Below are positions 45,255 to 57,162 of a stretch of DNA of 64,000 nt, in pieces. A program made the translations under genes and the position numbers. The notes under the pieces are model-generated. The model did not search any database. It was given only the letters and a program-made list of their open reading frames with translations, and was not told where the DNA came from. Position 1 is the first letter of the stretch. Each line of letters starts with the position of its first letter. The stretch is from Adiantum capillus-veneris (taxonomy: Eukaryota; Streptophyta; Polypodiopsida; Polypodiales; Pteridaceae), in assembly GCA_014529385.2 (NCBI GenBank), contig CM043971.1, positions 91,249,340 through 91,313,339 of the forward strand, in the 5' to 3' direction.

Positions 45255-45416
45255 CTTTTTTATCAGGTATGATTGAACATTTGGCAACTTTGAATTGGAG
45301 AAATCCCCTTGTTTGTACAAAGATACCCCAGCAGCTTCGCATCTGTTTAGAGTGTTTCTAGTTTCATCTTTGCTTGCGTCCTCCTCGACCAAGAGTCTAT
45401 GGATATACTGATCTAT
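45255..45416 (-). CDS. Host gene, most upstream exon found in the window
   Basis: Fifty-four codons in phase 0, IDQYIHRLLVEEDASKDETR to QSYLIKK, with acceptor GGCAG (45417-45418) and donor GT (45253-45254). It contains LYKQGDFSNSKLP, typical of a TPR-like helix pair. Because it starts at an acceptor, at least one upstream exon must exist; none could be found with confidence between 45.4 kb and the window end, so it may lie beyond another long intron. The protein is unnamed; the five exons give about 190 residues of its C-terminal part. Confidence 0.85.
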
Positions 45417-46340
45417 CTGCCAAAAAAACTATGATGTTAAGAAAACTTTAAAGGTTGATTGGCTGCAGACTGGAATAAACCAACATGAACGAAAAGTGCA
45501 CATTACTTTCTACCTAGATGAATTTAGAAAAAAGCGCAAATTCACCCATGTGCAAGGTATAGACTCATGGTAGTCATTCACAAGAAAATATAAACATCAA
45601 CTTCATCATGCATACTACTGACTAGATATTACATCCCATGAATGTCCACCATTAGTGGGCCTAGTGATAGAACTAGGCAAGGTAGGTCCATGTGTCCGCT
45701 ACGAACAATACTGGGCAGCACGGTATGCAGTATGGTATGCTCTGTAAGAAAATGTACGTAAAGATTGACAAGACTTTTTTATGATAAGGATTTAAAACTC
45801 AAAGGACTGTATAAAATGTGCACCACTATCCCAACCTGTTAGATCTCAATCCAAAGTAAGCTTCTAAACATGTAATTCCCTTTACAAACACCATGTCATT
45901 AGAAAACTGTGCACATTCTATGCAAAATCCATGACATGTATGTCACTGTGTGGGCATATGAAATGTCAATGTGGGGGATATGTGCTTTCATTCTTTCACA
46001 CTTGCACTTGTAGACGACAGAGGCGTAGTTCCGCTCCAGAGATTGTTGCTGACCACGCACTGATGATCCGCCTTAAATGGGGTTCTGTCCTCGTATTTGA
46101 AGGCACTTTGGCCTTATAAAAGGAACTTTCAAAACATAGGCTGTAAGTCTAACTGCTTCAATAACTCAAAAATCTAAGCATAAGTGTTAAAAGCTCCCAG
46201 TGTAAATAGTCAACCTTGTAAAAACTCCCAGTGTAAACAATCACCCATGCTACCTTTGATCTGTAGATAAGCTATCACGTCATCTCTAATCGGTACAGAA
46301 TCTTCGTGTTTTGCGTCCAGATTTACGCTGTAAGAGGCTG

Positions 46341-46343
<3 letters not shown>
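45417..46343. other. Intron or upstream DNA of the host gene, no gene recognised
   Basis: AT-rich DNA with no exon-like segment carrying both splice sites. A 62-codon plus-strand frame at 45931-46119 lacks known motifs. By position this is part of the intron upstream of the exon at 45255-45416. Confidence 0.55.

Positions 46344-46393
<50 letters not shown>
46344..46393. repeat. (GA)n microsatellite
   Basis: About 25 units. It abuts the pentanucleotide tail of the minus-strand LINE-B copy, so it may have grown from that tail. Confidence 0.98.
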
Positions 46394-46396
<3 letters not shown>

Positions 46397-47590
46397 AATG
46401 AAATGATATACTAACATCTTCAAAAGGCCAAAATGACCTATGAGACCAATCCGTTTCACAAACTTGTGAATCTGGTACCATGTCTGAGTACAAAGAAAGG
46501 AGATGCTAAAATGAATCTATAAGTGCTACTAGCTGGAACTGTGTAGGGTATGTGTGATCATCATTGATACAATGGGTGCCCAATACAAGAGAAAGATACA
46601 ATGGGTGATGAATCCATCCTCATGTGTACTCTAGATGTCGAGATAGTATGGCTCGAATCCTTTGTTGTAGTCTCCGCCGATGTTGTGAAGCTCCTCTCCT
46701 TAGTCGTGGGCGTCTCGATCTCCCTAGCTCCAATGCTCGGTCAATGAGAGTACCGCGGGTGTGAGTATGAGCTGAGCTTTGCAGTGGTGGCTGCTTCTCT
46801 ATCTCTCTCGAAATCTCCTTAGTAAACTATCTCTATGTCTGTGTAACTCAAGTAGATACAGGCCAACACATCTCTGGTCTTGATAGCTCATGACTCTTGA
46901 GAAGGGTCCGAAGCCTTCTCTGAATAGACAATGGAAGAGACCCCGTATCTCGTAATACACTGTGCACTGACATACATAATGTGTCTCGGTCTCTGGCTCT
47001 GTATGGCATAGGTGGCATATCCAGCTAGCTGTTGGTATCCCTCTGGATCTACCAGTCTCAATCTCAAGCTAATGTGAAGATGTCCGTATCTGATCAATGG
47101 CACACCGTAACCCATGAGATAGATGTGTATCCATATAGCTGGGTCGAATCACAAACCCATCCCTTGTGAGTTGGAGAAGATGCTCTCTATAGAATCTATC
47201 TTCGTGCCCAACTCCTGTGTCGGCTCTATCCATGTCCTCCTGGTGTCCAACTGGGTCAGGTCGTCCTAGCGAACGAGTCTAGTAATCTCCATCCGTGTAA
47301 GAGACAACGATGGTGCATCAAGAGCTAGAAGTGAGGCAAGCTGCCCATGCTGAAGCCATGTATCTGGAACCATGATGACATCTCTGGATACCAGCATGAT
47401 GTGTCCCCCTGTAAAGCTAATTTTCTGGAGGACTCAAGTGCCAACCTGGCATATCTGTCTCTGGTAGTATCCCATAAGCTATGCATAAAGGAAACTGATA
47501 TGGTAAGCGATGGAAAGGGGGAAGTAGGAACAAACCCAACACACTCTACACTGCCTCTCTATAGCCGAGGATGGATTTTGCACCCCTAAC
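46394..47590 (-). mobile_element. LINE-B 3' fragment, second copy
   Basis: The minus strand shows the (ATTTC)n tail at 46394-46408 and the shared 3' sequence GGTCTCATAGGTCATT near 46428-46445. Upstream is a coding remnant of the ORF2 C-terminus: SLRLRLVDPEGYQQLAGYAT (equivalent to QLRIEQGRFRGVPAGAWICH in the 31.6-kb copy) within 46888-47115. 5'-truncated; the left limit is estimated. Confidence 0.78.
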
Positions 47591-49528
47591 CACACAGAAA
47601 CTCACACACACGCACACTTTTCTGTAAAGCTCTACTACCAGACTCGCCTTGGAGCATCACCGACTACACACAATCACTTATAAATTCCAAGCATAATTGT
47701 CTCAACAACACACATCCATACCTTCTAATGCATAGTACCCTCACCAAATCTACAACCATACACACTAAGCCCGCCCAATCTCTCTACCTCCCTCTCTGCT
47801 CACATACACACAATCCCGGAGCCACCGCTACCACGGGCATACGGCAAAAGACACGAGGCAGATAATATTGGCGGCAAACTCGACAAAAAACCACAACCAA
47901 CTATGTATCACATAAACCCAATCAAATACAATGATGGCGAATTCGATAGTCGCCGACTTCATAGCGTGATGCTTCGTGCTGCTTGATCCTCCTTGCACTT
48001 GGTCCTCGACGGCTTCTCTTGCTTGGCAAAACCTCTGTCCACTTGGCGGCTCTATCCTTCTCCATTTGCAGCCCCCTTTTACTGCAGGGCTAGGTGGCCC
48101 TCGACATCATCTGCTCTCTGTAGCTCTCGATCCCATGGAATAAGTCAATTTTACAATTGGCCGCAATCCTTTTCTCTGGCAACCTCCATCCGACAACACC
48201 TCAGCCCTCTACAGTAATGCCTCCCATTGCTTGCTCATGGCCACCCACAACGTGCAACTCTCCCCGTCTTTCTATCTTAAAACAAATGCTCAGTTAAACA
48301 TGTCTTCCCTCGCCTGCATGCGTCCTCCTATTCTCCTCATATGCTATGCATCCAATAGCATCCTTCTCTCCCTGGCTTCGGTAGCCACCCCTGCAGCTTC
48401 TGGAACAAAATCCCTCCACTCCAGCCCTCTACGCTCCCCTCAGAATCTACAACGCCACAGTGCTACCCAGTGGCGCATGCCCTTCGACTCAACTTTGCTC
48501 TCCTCCTGTACTCGGCCCGCCTCTTGGCCCCTGCAGACCTTCAACACCCCTTCCTATGCAACTCACTGCTCATACACAGGCCCTCGCTGGCCCTCATGCC
48601 ATGCTATGCTCTTCAAGTCTTGGCGGCCATGCAACCCTCGACCTGGTTCCCATCTCGTGCACACTACCCTCCCCTTCATGCAGTGCTCCTTCCGCTGTAA
48701 ACGCACCCGTGGCCCTCCTTTCCTTGGTTACGGCCCCTTCTCCCCATGCAACTTACGATCTCTCGAGCAGATGGAGCTCCACCACCTTTTCCGCTACAGC
48801 AGACTTTTAGAAACCGCTGTCATGCACGCAATATTGGTATCATTTTTTTTAAAAACAATACTTTAAAAAATTCAAAAAAAAATTGCTTGGCTACCTTTCC
48901 CACGTCTATGAAACTGTCGAAGGTCAGAAAAAACATTATTTTTCCCCTTTGACCTCACTGCCTGTACACCCATAGCACGGCCTTGATCCCCGAGCTCCAC
49001 CACTTTAAAGGAGTCATGCTTAACTTCCCGTCTCGCTGCCATGAAAGAACCATCGCCCTTTCAAGTCAAGTTGATGATCATACCTATGGTCGACCACTTG
49101 CTTTGAGCTCAATATGCCATAAAACTCCACCATTTTCCGAGACGATGGCCTCACAATCTTTGCTAACTTGAAGTTGCAATTGTTATCCACCAGTGAGCCG
49201 AAGCATCTTTGAGAGTTCTAGGTATCTCGATCAATTGAGCTTGAAAACCTTCTTTGGTCTGTTAAAATCCATGTTTGACATACATACCCTTGTGATATAA
49301 ACACTTGCTCCTGCCACCTGTGATAGGAAGAAACACTGACAGTTTCCACTAGCAAGTGCTCCATCTCGGTATACTTGTCTCCTGACTGCATCAAATACCT
49401 GTTCAATGCCCCCGTCATTTGCCTACAAACTGCCATGCCTGGGCTTCTTGCACTTCCATAGGTCGACCATCTTCAGGTGTACCAGCGCCTCTATCTCCAT
49501 AGGGGGGACTACTAACTCCGCTCTAATG
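47591..49528. other. No gene recognised; contains a Cys/Pro-rich orphan frame
   Basis: 47.6-47.95 kb is AC-rich and non-coding. 48.0-48.87 kb is C-rich with a 211-codon plus-strand frame (48231-48866) lacking any motif I know; overlapping open frames in other phases suggest composition rather than coding. 49.0-49.5 kb has a 72-codon minus-strand frame (49218-49436), also unrecognised. The C-rich part resembles LINE 5' UTRs in composition only. Confidence 0.5.
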
Positions 49529-49533
49529 ATCTT

Positions 49534-49773
49534 TATTAGGCTAGTGTGGCTATGGCGGATGAAGCTGACAAGGAGAAGCCATGGCATATGAACGAGAGCA
49601 GAGAGAGAGAGGGATGAACTCGACAGAGCAAGTAAAAAGCACGCTATATGTTATTGATTGTTTGTGTGAAACCTTACATATAAAAGAGATTAGCCATGCA
49701 AATAACTGAAGCTTTCCTGCATGCCATAAGGGCATGTTCCCACGGGATTAGACCACGGGGCTTGAACCCAATA
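49534..49773 (-). repeat. 3' LTR of the non-autonomous element
   Basis: About 240 bp, nearly identical to 51005-51232 except for an extra stretch with GAGAGAGAG (about 49590-49612). On this strand it ends TTGAACCCAATA, one change from the CCAACA of the other LTR. Confidence 0.92.
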
Positions 49774-50991
49774 ATCCCCCCCCTCAAGCCCGAACTAGAC
49801 AGACCACTCTCATGATACCTCGAGTTTTTGGTGAACTCGTCAACCGTGAGTTTTAGCCTTTAGGTTCTCTCACAACCAAGGATTTTGGTGTATCCATAAC
49901 CTGGTGCTATGATAGTGAACCCCCCCTTGAATAGAGAGGGTGTAGGTTGAAAAATTAGCTACCAACAAATGGAGTTTTTGGTTCACTGCCAAACCTTGGG
50001 TTTAAGGTGTACCCAATAACCTCATGAGAAGCAGAACAAAATCGGACTTGAACAAAAAACTGATATTTTGGGAGGTCTTACCACTCATGTGTGGCAGTGT
50101 CTATAGACTGTACAAATTTTTATCATAGCAATAGTTGACAATTTATAGGCTACAATAAGGCTTTTTGACAGGAAATATATATGTAATTGTATTAACGAGA
50201 GACAAATCCTTGAACAATAACTATGACATTGAACTGGAAAAATAGTTTGCAAAGCCTTGTACCATATTCTCGAAGCAAATCTTCATGTTCTGTAGTAGTT
50301 GCCTTATTGCTAGAGCCTGCTTTGCAGATACTTGAATCTTTTCCATGCCGGATAGTGGTTTGAGAAGCCCTTTGTTAGGTCGCTTGCACCGCCAATTGCA
50401 TTTCAAGTACTTGATGTAGCCAATCGATTTCCTTTTGTTCTTGCATGCATTTTGACATGATGTTGCAAGTCACAGACCAGAATTTTGAGCGTCTCAAGAT
50501 GCTGCCCTATACCAAGTGCTTTGACTGTGTTTTGAGATGTCATTACTTGCCTAGTACCATCGATGCTTTGACTTATACAAGACACCGTTTTAGAAAGCTG
50601 TGAAATTGCCAAGCTCAGCAAAACCGCCTTACATTGCATTTTGAAAAGCAGTGCCTTTTTTTTTGCGAACAACATTTCGAGATGCTTTGCCTTGTAGCGT
50701 TTTGAGAAGCTATGCACAAAGAACACCTTGCGGGCTTAGCTTTCTGCACCAAGCGTTTTGAAACGCCCTTGTTGCCTTCACTTAGCGATAGTCTGCGCCT
50801 GCGTCTTGAGATGTTGACGGTACTCCTGCCCGCCTAGGATTCACACAGCCTCTTGAGATGCACATAGAATTGTTGCCTACCTAGAGCACTTGTCACCTCC
50901 AGATTTTCAACAGCGTGTTGAGATGCAGTTAAGCTGTGCTTTCCCAGGATTGCTTGCCAGCGCTAAGAGCACCTTGCTTTGGCCCGTCTGG

Positions 50992-51003
50992 GCTCTGATA
51001 CCA
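50992..51003 (-). other. Primer-binding site (initiator Met-tRNA)
   Basis: The minus strand reads TGGTATCAGAGCC one base inside the 5' LTR, complementary to the 3' end of plant initiator Met-tRNA, the usual primer of plant LTR elements. Confidence 0.93.
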
Positions 51004-51004
51004 G

Positions 51005-51232
51005 TGTTAGGCTAGTGTGGCTATGGCGGATGAAGCCGACAAGGAGAAGCCATGGCGAGGTGAGGAAGGGAGATGAACTCGACATAGCAAGTAAAAAGCA
51101 CGCTATATGTTATTGATTGTTTGTGTGAAACCTTACATATAAAAGAGATTAGCCATGCAAATAACTGAAGCTTTCCTGCATGCCATAAGGGCATGTTCCC
51201 ACGGGATTAGACCACAGGGCTTGAACCCAACA
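51005..51232 (-). repeat. 5' LTR of the non-autonomous element
   Basis: Plus-strand ends TGTTAGGC...CCCAACA give TG/CA termini with a short inverted repeat (TGTTAG/TGTTGG). A TATATAAAAG-like promoter word (CATATAAAAGAG on plus) lies near 51136-51147. Confidence 0.92.
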
Positions 51233-51342
51233 ATCTTATGTGGCAAGGAGGCCTCGACTCTGATCAGCCGAGAGATCCTAGATACCAAGGGCCTCTCCAT
51301 ACTCTCCACCCATGCCCAAAACAACATCAGAGAGAGGTAGCT

Positions 51343-52700
51343 TCATGATGTGGAAGTCCACTGTGCCACAGTTGTCTTGTAATTCAACATGAAGCGAGAA
51401 ACTAGTGTCATCTCACTTGTAGCCAGTTCACTTTGAAGAAAATCACCAAGTTGGGCAAAGTCAATGCCAATAGTTTCTGCCAAATGTACACCGTATGGAG
51501 AGGAAACTCTCGGAATCTCCATGATCAAAGAATATAAAAGTTTTTCCACCTTCCACAAGTCCCCAAGCTGTGCAAAGTTCTTGGGACTCACTATGGTACA
51601 AAGTAACAATCATGTCAAAAATTGAGCCAAAAAAGGGTTTAGGACGTTTGCTAGGTTGAGGGTTAGAAGACAAGTTAGGTTGGTATAAAGAAGGGCAAGT
51701 ACAAACAGTATGTCTTGTTTGGAAAAATTGATGGCACTGATTATTCTTCCTCAAAGCTTCCCTTTGCATAGCATTCAAGTTCAGAGTTTGAAAAGCTTGT
51801 CAGTTTGACGGTTAGTATCAAAAGATGCACGAGTAAGAAGTAGGGGAGCATTATTAGAACCAGGTTTATCATTTGTGAAAGTAAGTTTGCTAATCATCAT
51901 CTCGTAGCCAATTGTCGCATGATCCATAAGCTCTTGCATGGTAGAAACTTTGATTGTTAAGACAATATCCCCGTAATAGAGAAGGAAGGCCATGACAATT
52001 CTTCTCGCACTGATCCGCAAAACTGCAATCCTTAAAGATAGAAGCCAAAAGGAAAGCATCCCAAAAGTTTTGATTGTTTTTGTCAAGGGTTTTTATAGGG
52101 TACATCATCAACTCCTTCCAGGCAGAGAGAATTCTTAACTCGAAAGCAAGAGTGAGGTAGTTTTGGCAAAAGCACACTTGAATTGTGACTAAGTATTGAG
52201 AGCATAAGGTTTGGCTATAAGGGCACTCCACCATTGGAAAGCATTTTCTTTTAGAAATCCATCAACTTGAGAAAGCTTGTAGTCTTCTATGTAATGAAGC
52301 TTGTTATCAAATTGGTTGAAAAACTATAATGGTTTTGGTCGATCCTAAACACCACAGAAAGTAGACAACTACGTAGAACCATCATCTTTGAATAATTTGG
52401 GGCCAAGCAGCATGGGTGGAGGATAATAGGGAAAATAACTCAAATACATTGGATAAGGTCCTGGCATAGGAGGATAAAAGGGTCCAGGTTGTGGTGGGGG
52501 TGGGGGTGGTAAAGTAGAAGGAACAATATAGATAGGAGGATTAGGAAAAATAGGATTCTCATTAGCCCTGGTATGGAAAACACCTTTCATCAAAGAAGAC
52601 CAAGGAGAAGTAGCAAAAGGCGTAAAAATTGGAGCAAAAAATCTCACATCCAGGAATAAGTAGATAGGCATATGAGGAGGTAAAGATCCCTAGACATTGG
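51343..52700 (-). pseudogene. Ty3-like gag remnant
   Basis: The N-terminal part is Pro-rich (PPPPPPQPGPFYPPMPGPYP, about 52440-52515). After a stop at about 52368 follow FNQFDNKLHYIEDYKLSQVD and AFQWWSAL (about 52230-52340), a retrotransposon-gag pattern with the W-W pair. Later parts, in shifting frames (51461-52234), are consistent with the gag C-terminus; an intact zinc knuckle is not visible. It is bounded on the left by the LTR element at 49534-51232. The upstream 52.70-53.33 kb is probably its leader. Confidence 0.55.
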
Positions 52701-53329
52701 TGGAAACATGCCCTAGTAGTCCTTCGTAGGATCAATCCTGCACACATGACATGACACAAGCCATACTCACGCAATGACAAGCGTAGAGAGCGGACATCAA
52801 TGATCAAGCTCACCTCCCAACCATAGAGCCAATACGCGCCCCCCACCCCCCGAGCCTGGGAGCCTGCAGCCAACAGGCTAGCCTCCACCACATGGGCTGG
52901 TGTCCCATACCACCAAGCCCACACCAATACGGGTGTGTGGGTAGAGCTACCAACTTCCAAAGGCCTAGAGTCCAAGTTTTCTGATAACACAAGATAGCTC
53001 ACAAATGAGATTAGGGTCCTATTTATATGATTCCTTAACCGCCTAACCATAGGGCCATGTTCACATTTGACTGAACATAGCTCAAGCACCCACCCTAATG
53101 TCTGGGGACGTAGCATCACTAGTGAAAACTTGTCTCAAAACCTCTGGCTATAGGTCATAAGAGAGTTGTTGAAACCGGCCAGTAGGGCGGTAGACTTTGG
53201 CTTTCACCTGAAATTCTTTACTTTAGACACACACAGAGAGAACTTTGCAAAGGTAACCTGCGATGGAATTAATACTTAAAAGCACACACAGGCGCAAAAG
53301 TAGAATGCTCCGAGCAGACGCCGCCAACC

Positions 53330-54620
53330 TGTAGGCCCCAAAATTGACACCCCTTTCGGTATTTCTTTATTCTTTAAGAGAGTAAATTACAAAGAAGAGT
53401 CCTGGGAATTCTTTACTTGTATCCAGCTAGATACCACATGTTCTAGCAAAATTTTGGCAACATAACAGCCATAAAACTTGCCCGAAACTAATTCCCCTGC
53501 AGGCACTCACTTCCACTGACATAAACCCTCTCATTTCTGCCCAAAAACAGTAAATTCAGCACACTGTATTTACTGGTTTTTGCCTTGTTTTCAGCCCTAA
53601 ACAGTCCCTGAATTGTCCTCTATAAGTGGGGCACTCTTCCCAATGGATCTGGCATCCGTATGGCTGAAAAACAGTCCAAGTTCAGCGCATAACCAACGCT
53701 GAAAACGAACCTGTACGGTGAGGTTATCACCCTCACCGGTGCCTGCTTTTGGAGCAACAGTCAGCTAGTCCTGTTCCTGCTTAGAGAGGCTCTTGCCTCA
53801 GCAAAAACGCATAAGACCTCCCAGCTGTACATGAGTCAAATGAAGAGTCCTCTTGTGGGGCATCACATTGCTAAACGTAGGGGAGAGAAAGAGAGCAGTG
53901 TGAGGTATGGAGGACATGACTTCTTGCACCACACTGTACATGAGAGGGAAAGCTTCCAGTCAATAGCTCTTAACCTGTGACAAAAACTTGCAAAAGAGCT
54001 CTCCAATCTAGAAATTCAGCGCTACCTTCTTCTGCATGAGGAAAGTGCACGAAAAGGTGCCACTTGGCACATTTACAAGCAATTTCCCGTTTTGGGCTTC
54101 CCACTTAAAAATCACCCAACTGGTTGCCCAGTTGACTTTGCAATAGAGTTCTAAAATGTTCCCCTTGTCATTTCGAAGGTAATGACGTGAACAGATTTCA
54201 TGGTCCAAAACAGCAGTTCCCTAAACTTTAGGGGATGCTTCCGTTGGACTTCCATTGGTCATCTGACCATCTATTTCCACTGGGACCGCATCCAAAAATG
54301 CAATGTGGCCCAGCTGTCCGGTACTTTCCTTTGGTGACCCCACCTTGGCATTATGCCTTTATTGAGTTCATTTCCTAGTATCCACCAACTTGCTAAGTGC
54401 GACGGGGGGCCCTACATGATCTTGAACTGAGCCTAGATATCCTTTTACTCTACGAGTTCCAGTGCCGACCAACTTCCCGTCTGCGGGTAAAACTACCGTT
54501 CACATTGGCCATACAATGTCCGACCATTTGCAACTTCAAAAAGAGGGTCTCAAAACTAAAACAAAAATCATTGGAAAGAAACCAACACCTAAAGTTAGCA
54601 GTTGCCACGTCCTCGTGACA
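53330..54620 (-). repeat. Ty3-type LTR (about 1.29 kb)
   Basis: Plus-strand termini TGTAGGCC and CGTGACA give TGT...ACA ends. On the minus strand it is preceded by a purine tract AAGAGGGGGG (54645-54655) belonging to the pol remnant at 54819-57162. It is followed by GGTTGGCGGCGTCTGCTCGG (53310-53329), similar to the TGGCGCCGTCTG primer-site type of plant Ty3 elements. So it serves as 3' LTR of the pol unit and 5' LTR of the gag unit. The first 18 bases are imperfectly repeated at 54627-54644. Confidence 0.58.
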
Positions 54621-54818
54621 TAACTTGCCACATCCTCGTGATATACCCCCCTCTTGAAATCGCAAACATCCTCGATTGCATACCATAAATACACGCCACT
54701 GATGATCTTGTGTTGCTAGCACTCTTTTATCATCGCATGTATCCGCAAGAAAGGTCGTAACACATAGATACAAATGACTTAATGAGACTTTCATACTTTT
54801 GTCATTCCATCTATTACA

Positions 54819-57162
54819 CTAAATACATATGTACATTTGATGTGCTAGCTCTATCATTACCCCTCCTTTGCACATGTTGGGTTGGGAAGAGGTAGGTTGT
54901 AACCCAAAGGCTTCAAGGTAAAGCTTTAATACATTTGGTGACTCTGACAGTTCATACTCTTCCATCCACTTTGCATCCATAGGTGGATAGTTCTTGAACT
55001 TCACCAAGTAGTGCCTTGCAACCTGTCCTTTAACTTTTCTATCCTTATGTGCCAAAACTTGCTCAGGTACCAGGATCTCATCAAGTTCCTCAACTTCTGG
55101 CTGATCCTCATCTGGCATATCTTCTAGCACATCACCCACGAAGGGTCTTAGAAGACTCACGTGAAACGCATTATGAATCTTCCACGCGTCAGGCAATTTC
55201 AACCTATAAGCCACATCGTTGATCTTATCAAGAACTTGAAAAGGCCCATAGTAACACATGCTGAGCTTAGCAAACAGCCGTTCCTTGCCCTTCATTTTCT
55301 TTAACCTTGCCTTCTCAAACCTTAACAAAACCCAATCACTAGGTGATAGCAGCAATTCACGACGGTGACGATCAATAGCCTTTTTCTGCTTTGCCTGAGT
55401 CTTCTCCAAGGCAACTTTAATTTTTTTGTACATTTCATCCATGTTCTCAACATATCGATCTGCCTCAAAGATCTTATCCTTTGTATGCAAAATGGGAGGA
55501 ACTTTTTTGCCGCCTTCAACAATCTTCAAAGGTGCCTTGCCAGTCGACAACTGCACCATATTGTTGCACGCATACTCAAGCATAGGCAAATATTATTCCC
55601 ACTTGCCCTTATTATCTGACACATAGCATTTCAGCAGATCCAAGACAGTAGAATTAGCCTCTTCTGACTGCCCATCAGTTTGTGGATGAAACAAAGACGA
55701 GAACTTGAGCGTAGTGCCCATGTTCTCAAATAATCCTCTCCAAAACAAACTTGTCATGCGAGGAACACAATCACTTACAATCGATTGTGGCATCCCATGA
55801 TACTTGAACACATTGTACATGAATAAACGTGCCATCTCATCAGATTTTATCTTCTTTCTAACAGGAATGAAATGGGCCCGCTTGCCGAACCTGCAAATAA
55901 TGGTGTATATACCATCATTACCTTTTGGCGTTTTTGCAAGCTCAAAGATGAAGTCCCATGGCCCCGGTGCCTTTTGCCTGTCAAACTTGACCTTTTGGCA
56001 AATCATGCATGCTCGCACAAAGGCATCCACATCTCTCCTCAAGGTAGGCCAATAGAAGAATGACTCTAACGCTTTAACTGTCGAATCAATACCACGATGG
56101 CTTGCATACGGTGGGACATGACTCTCTTCCATGACCTTACGTCGCAATGGCCTAGTGACACAAAGTTTGCCATGCATCATCATAAAATCATCTCTGAGGA
56201 GGTAGTGCTCATGATGTTGCCCCTCTTGCAACTGCTCAAAAATTCTTGCAAAGTCTTCATCTGTAGCATATTGTTCCTTCATGTCATCCAGCTCATGATG
56301 ATAAGGAATTGACACAGCTAAAATTTGTGGCTTCCTTGATAACGCATCAGCCACAACATTCTTCTTGCCTTCCACATGCATAATCTGGAAGTGGAACATA
56401 GAAAGAATGTTTGCCCATCACATATGCTTTTCGAATAGCTTTGACTGTGTCAAGAAGTATCGCAAGGTCTGATGGCCTGTTTGGACTTCACCTATGAGGT
56501 AGTGCTTCCAACTAGAAAGCGCATGAATCACGGCCAAGAGCTCGTTCTCATAGACTTACATAGTCTTCTTTGGCCCTTGCAAAATTTGGCTTTCATAAGC
56601 TACTCCCCGTCCATCTTGCATTAGCATTGCTCCGACGCTACTGCCACACGCGTCACACTGCACCACAAATGACTTCCTGAGATCTGGCAAAACAATTACT
56701 GGATCTAAAGTCGACTTTTCCTTTAAGAGACTAAAAGCTGAAATCTCTTTTTGGGTCCATCTAAAAGTGACTTCTTTCTTTTGCAAAGCGTGAAGAGGTG
56801 ATGCTATCTCTGCAAAATTCCTGATAAACCTTCTTTAGTAGGAACATATCCCAAGAAGCTTCTGACATTGTGCATAGTCTTCAAGTCTGGCCATGTCTTA
56901 ATAGCTTCAACCTTTGCGGGATCCATTATGACACCATCCTTTGAGACTATGTGGCCAAGAAAGTGGATCTCTTCCAAAAAGAATTCACTTTTCTTAGGAT
57001 TGACAAGTAACCTGTGACAGCGCAGCTCTTCGAACACAATGATCAAGTGACGCCTATGCTCCTCTTCATTCTTCAAATAGACTATCATGTCATCGAAGAA
57101 CATCCCAACAAACTGTTGATGCGAGCGGAAAATCCGGTCCATCATTCTGTTGAACGTGGCAG
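54819..57162 (-). pseudogene. Ty3 chromovirus pol remnant (RT end, RNase H, integrase, chromodomain)
   Basis: RT from ATFNRMMDRIFRSHQQF through the FFDDMIVY active-site box (57162-56804). RNase H starts VQCDACGSSVGAMLMQDG (about 56610-56680) and ends VADALSRKPQ (about 56330-56360). Integrase has HRGIDSTVKAL...CMICQKVK (zinc finger) and IVSDCVPRMTSLFW (core); the first catalytic Asp appears lost (TIICRFGK where VVDRFSK is usual). The C-terminal part (54819-55589, open 256 codons) ends in a chromodomain, HYLVKFKNYPPMDAKWMEEYE. Several frame breaks. The upstream part was cut at 57162 by insertion of Gyp2. Confidence 0.9.

Larger units (their letters stand above)
49534..51232 (-). mobile_element. 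Non-autonomous LTR element (1.7 kb) with TSD, PBS and PPT
   Basis: Two LTRs (49534-49773 and 51005-51232), a perfect 5-bp duplication ATCTT (49529-49533 and 51233-51237), a primer-binding site matching initiator Met-tRNA, and a polypurine tract AGGGGGGGGAT before the 3' LTR (plus strand 49774-49790). These fix the orientation as minus. The 1.2-kb interior has no gag or pol; its longest frame (50403-50726, minus) is unrecognised. It carries several copies of the word TTGAGATG. The size is between TRIM and LARD classes. It depends on a helper. Confidence 0.92.

Noticed and set aside
45931-46119. Possible upstream exon of the host gene
   Set aside because: It is on the opposite strand, and the minus strand here shows no segment with both splice sites and a suitable phase.
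50992-51003. tRNA gene suggested by the Met-tRNA-like sequence
   Set aside because: Only the 3'-end complement is present, directly inside an LTR; it is a primer-binding site.
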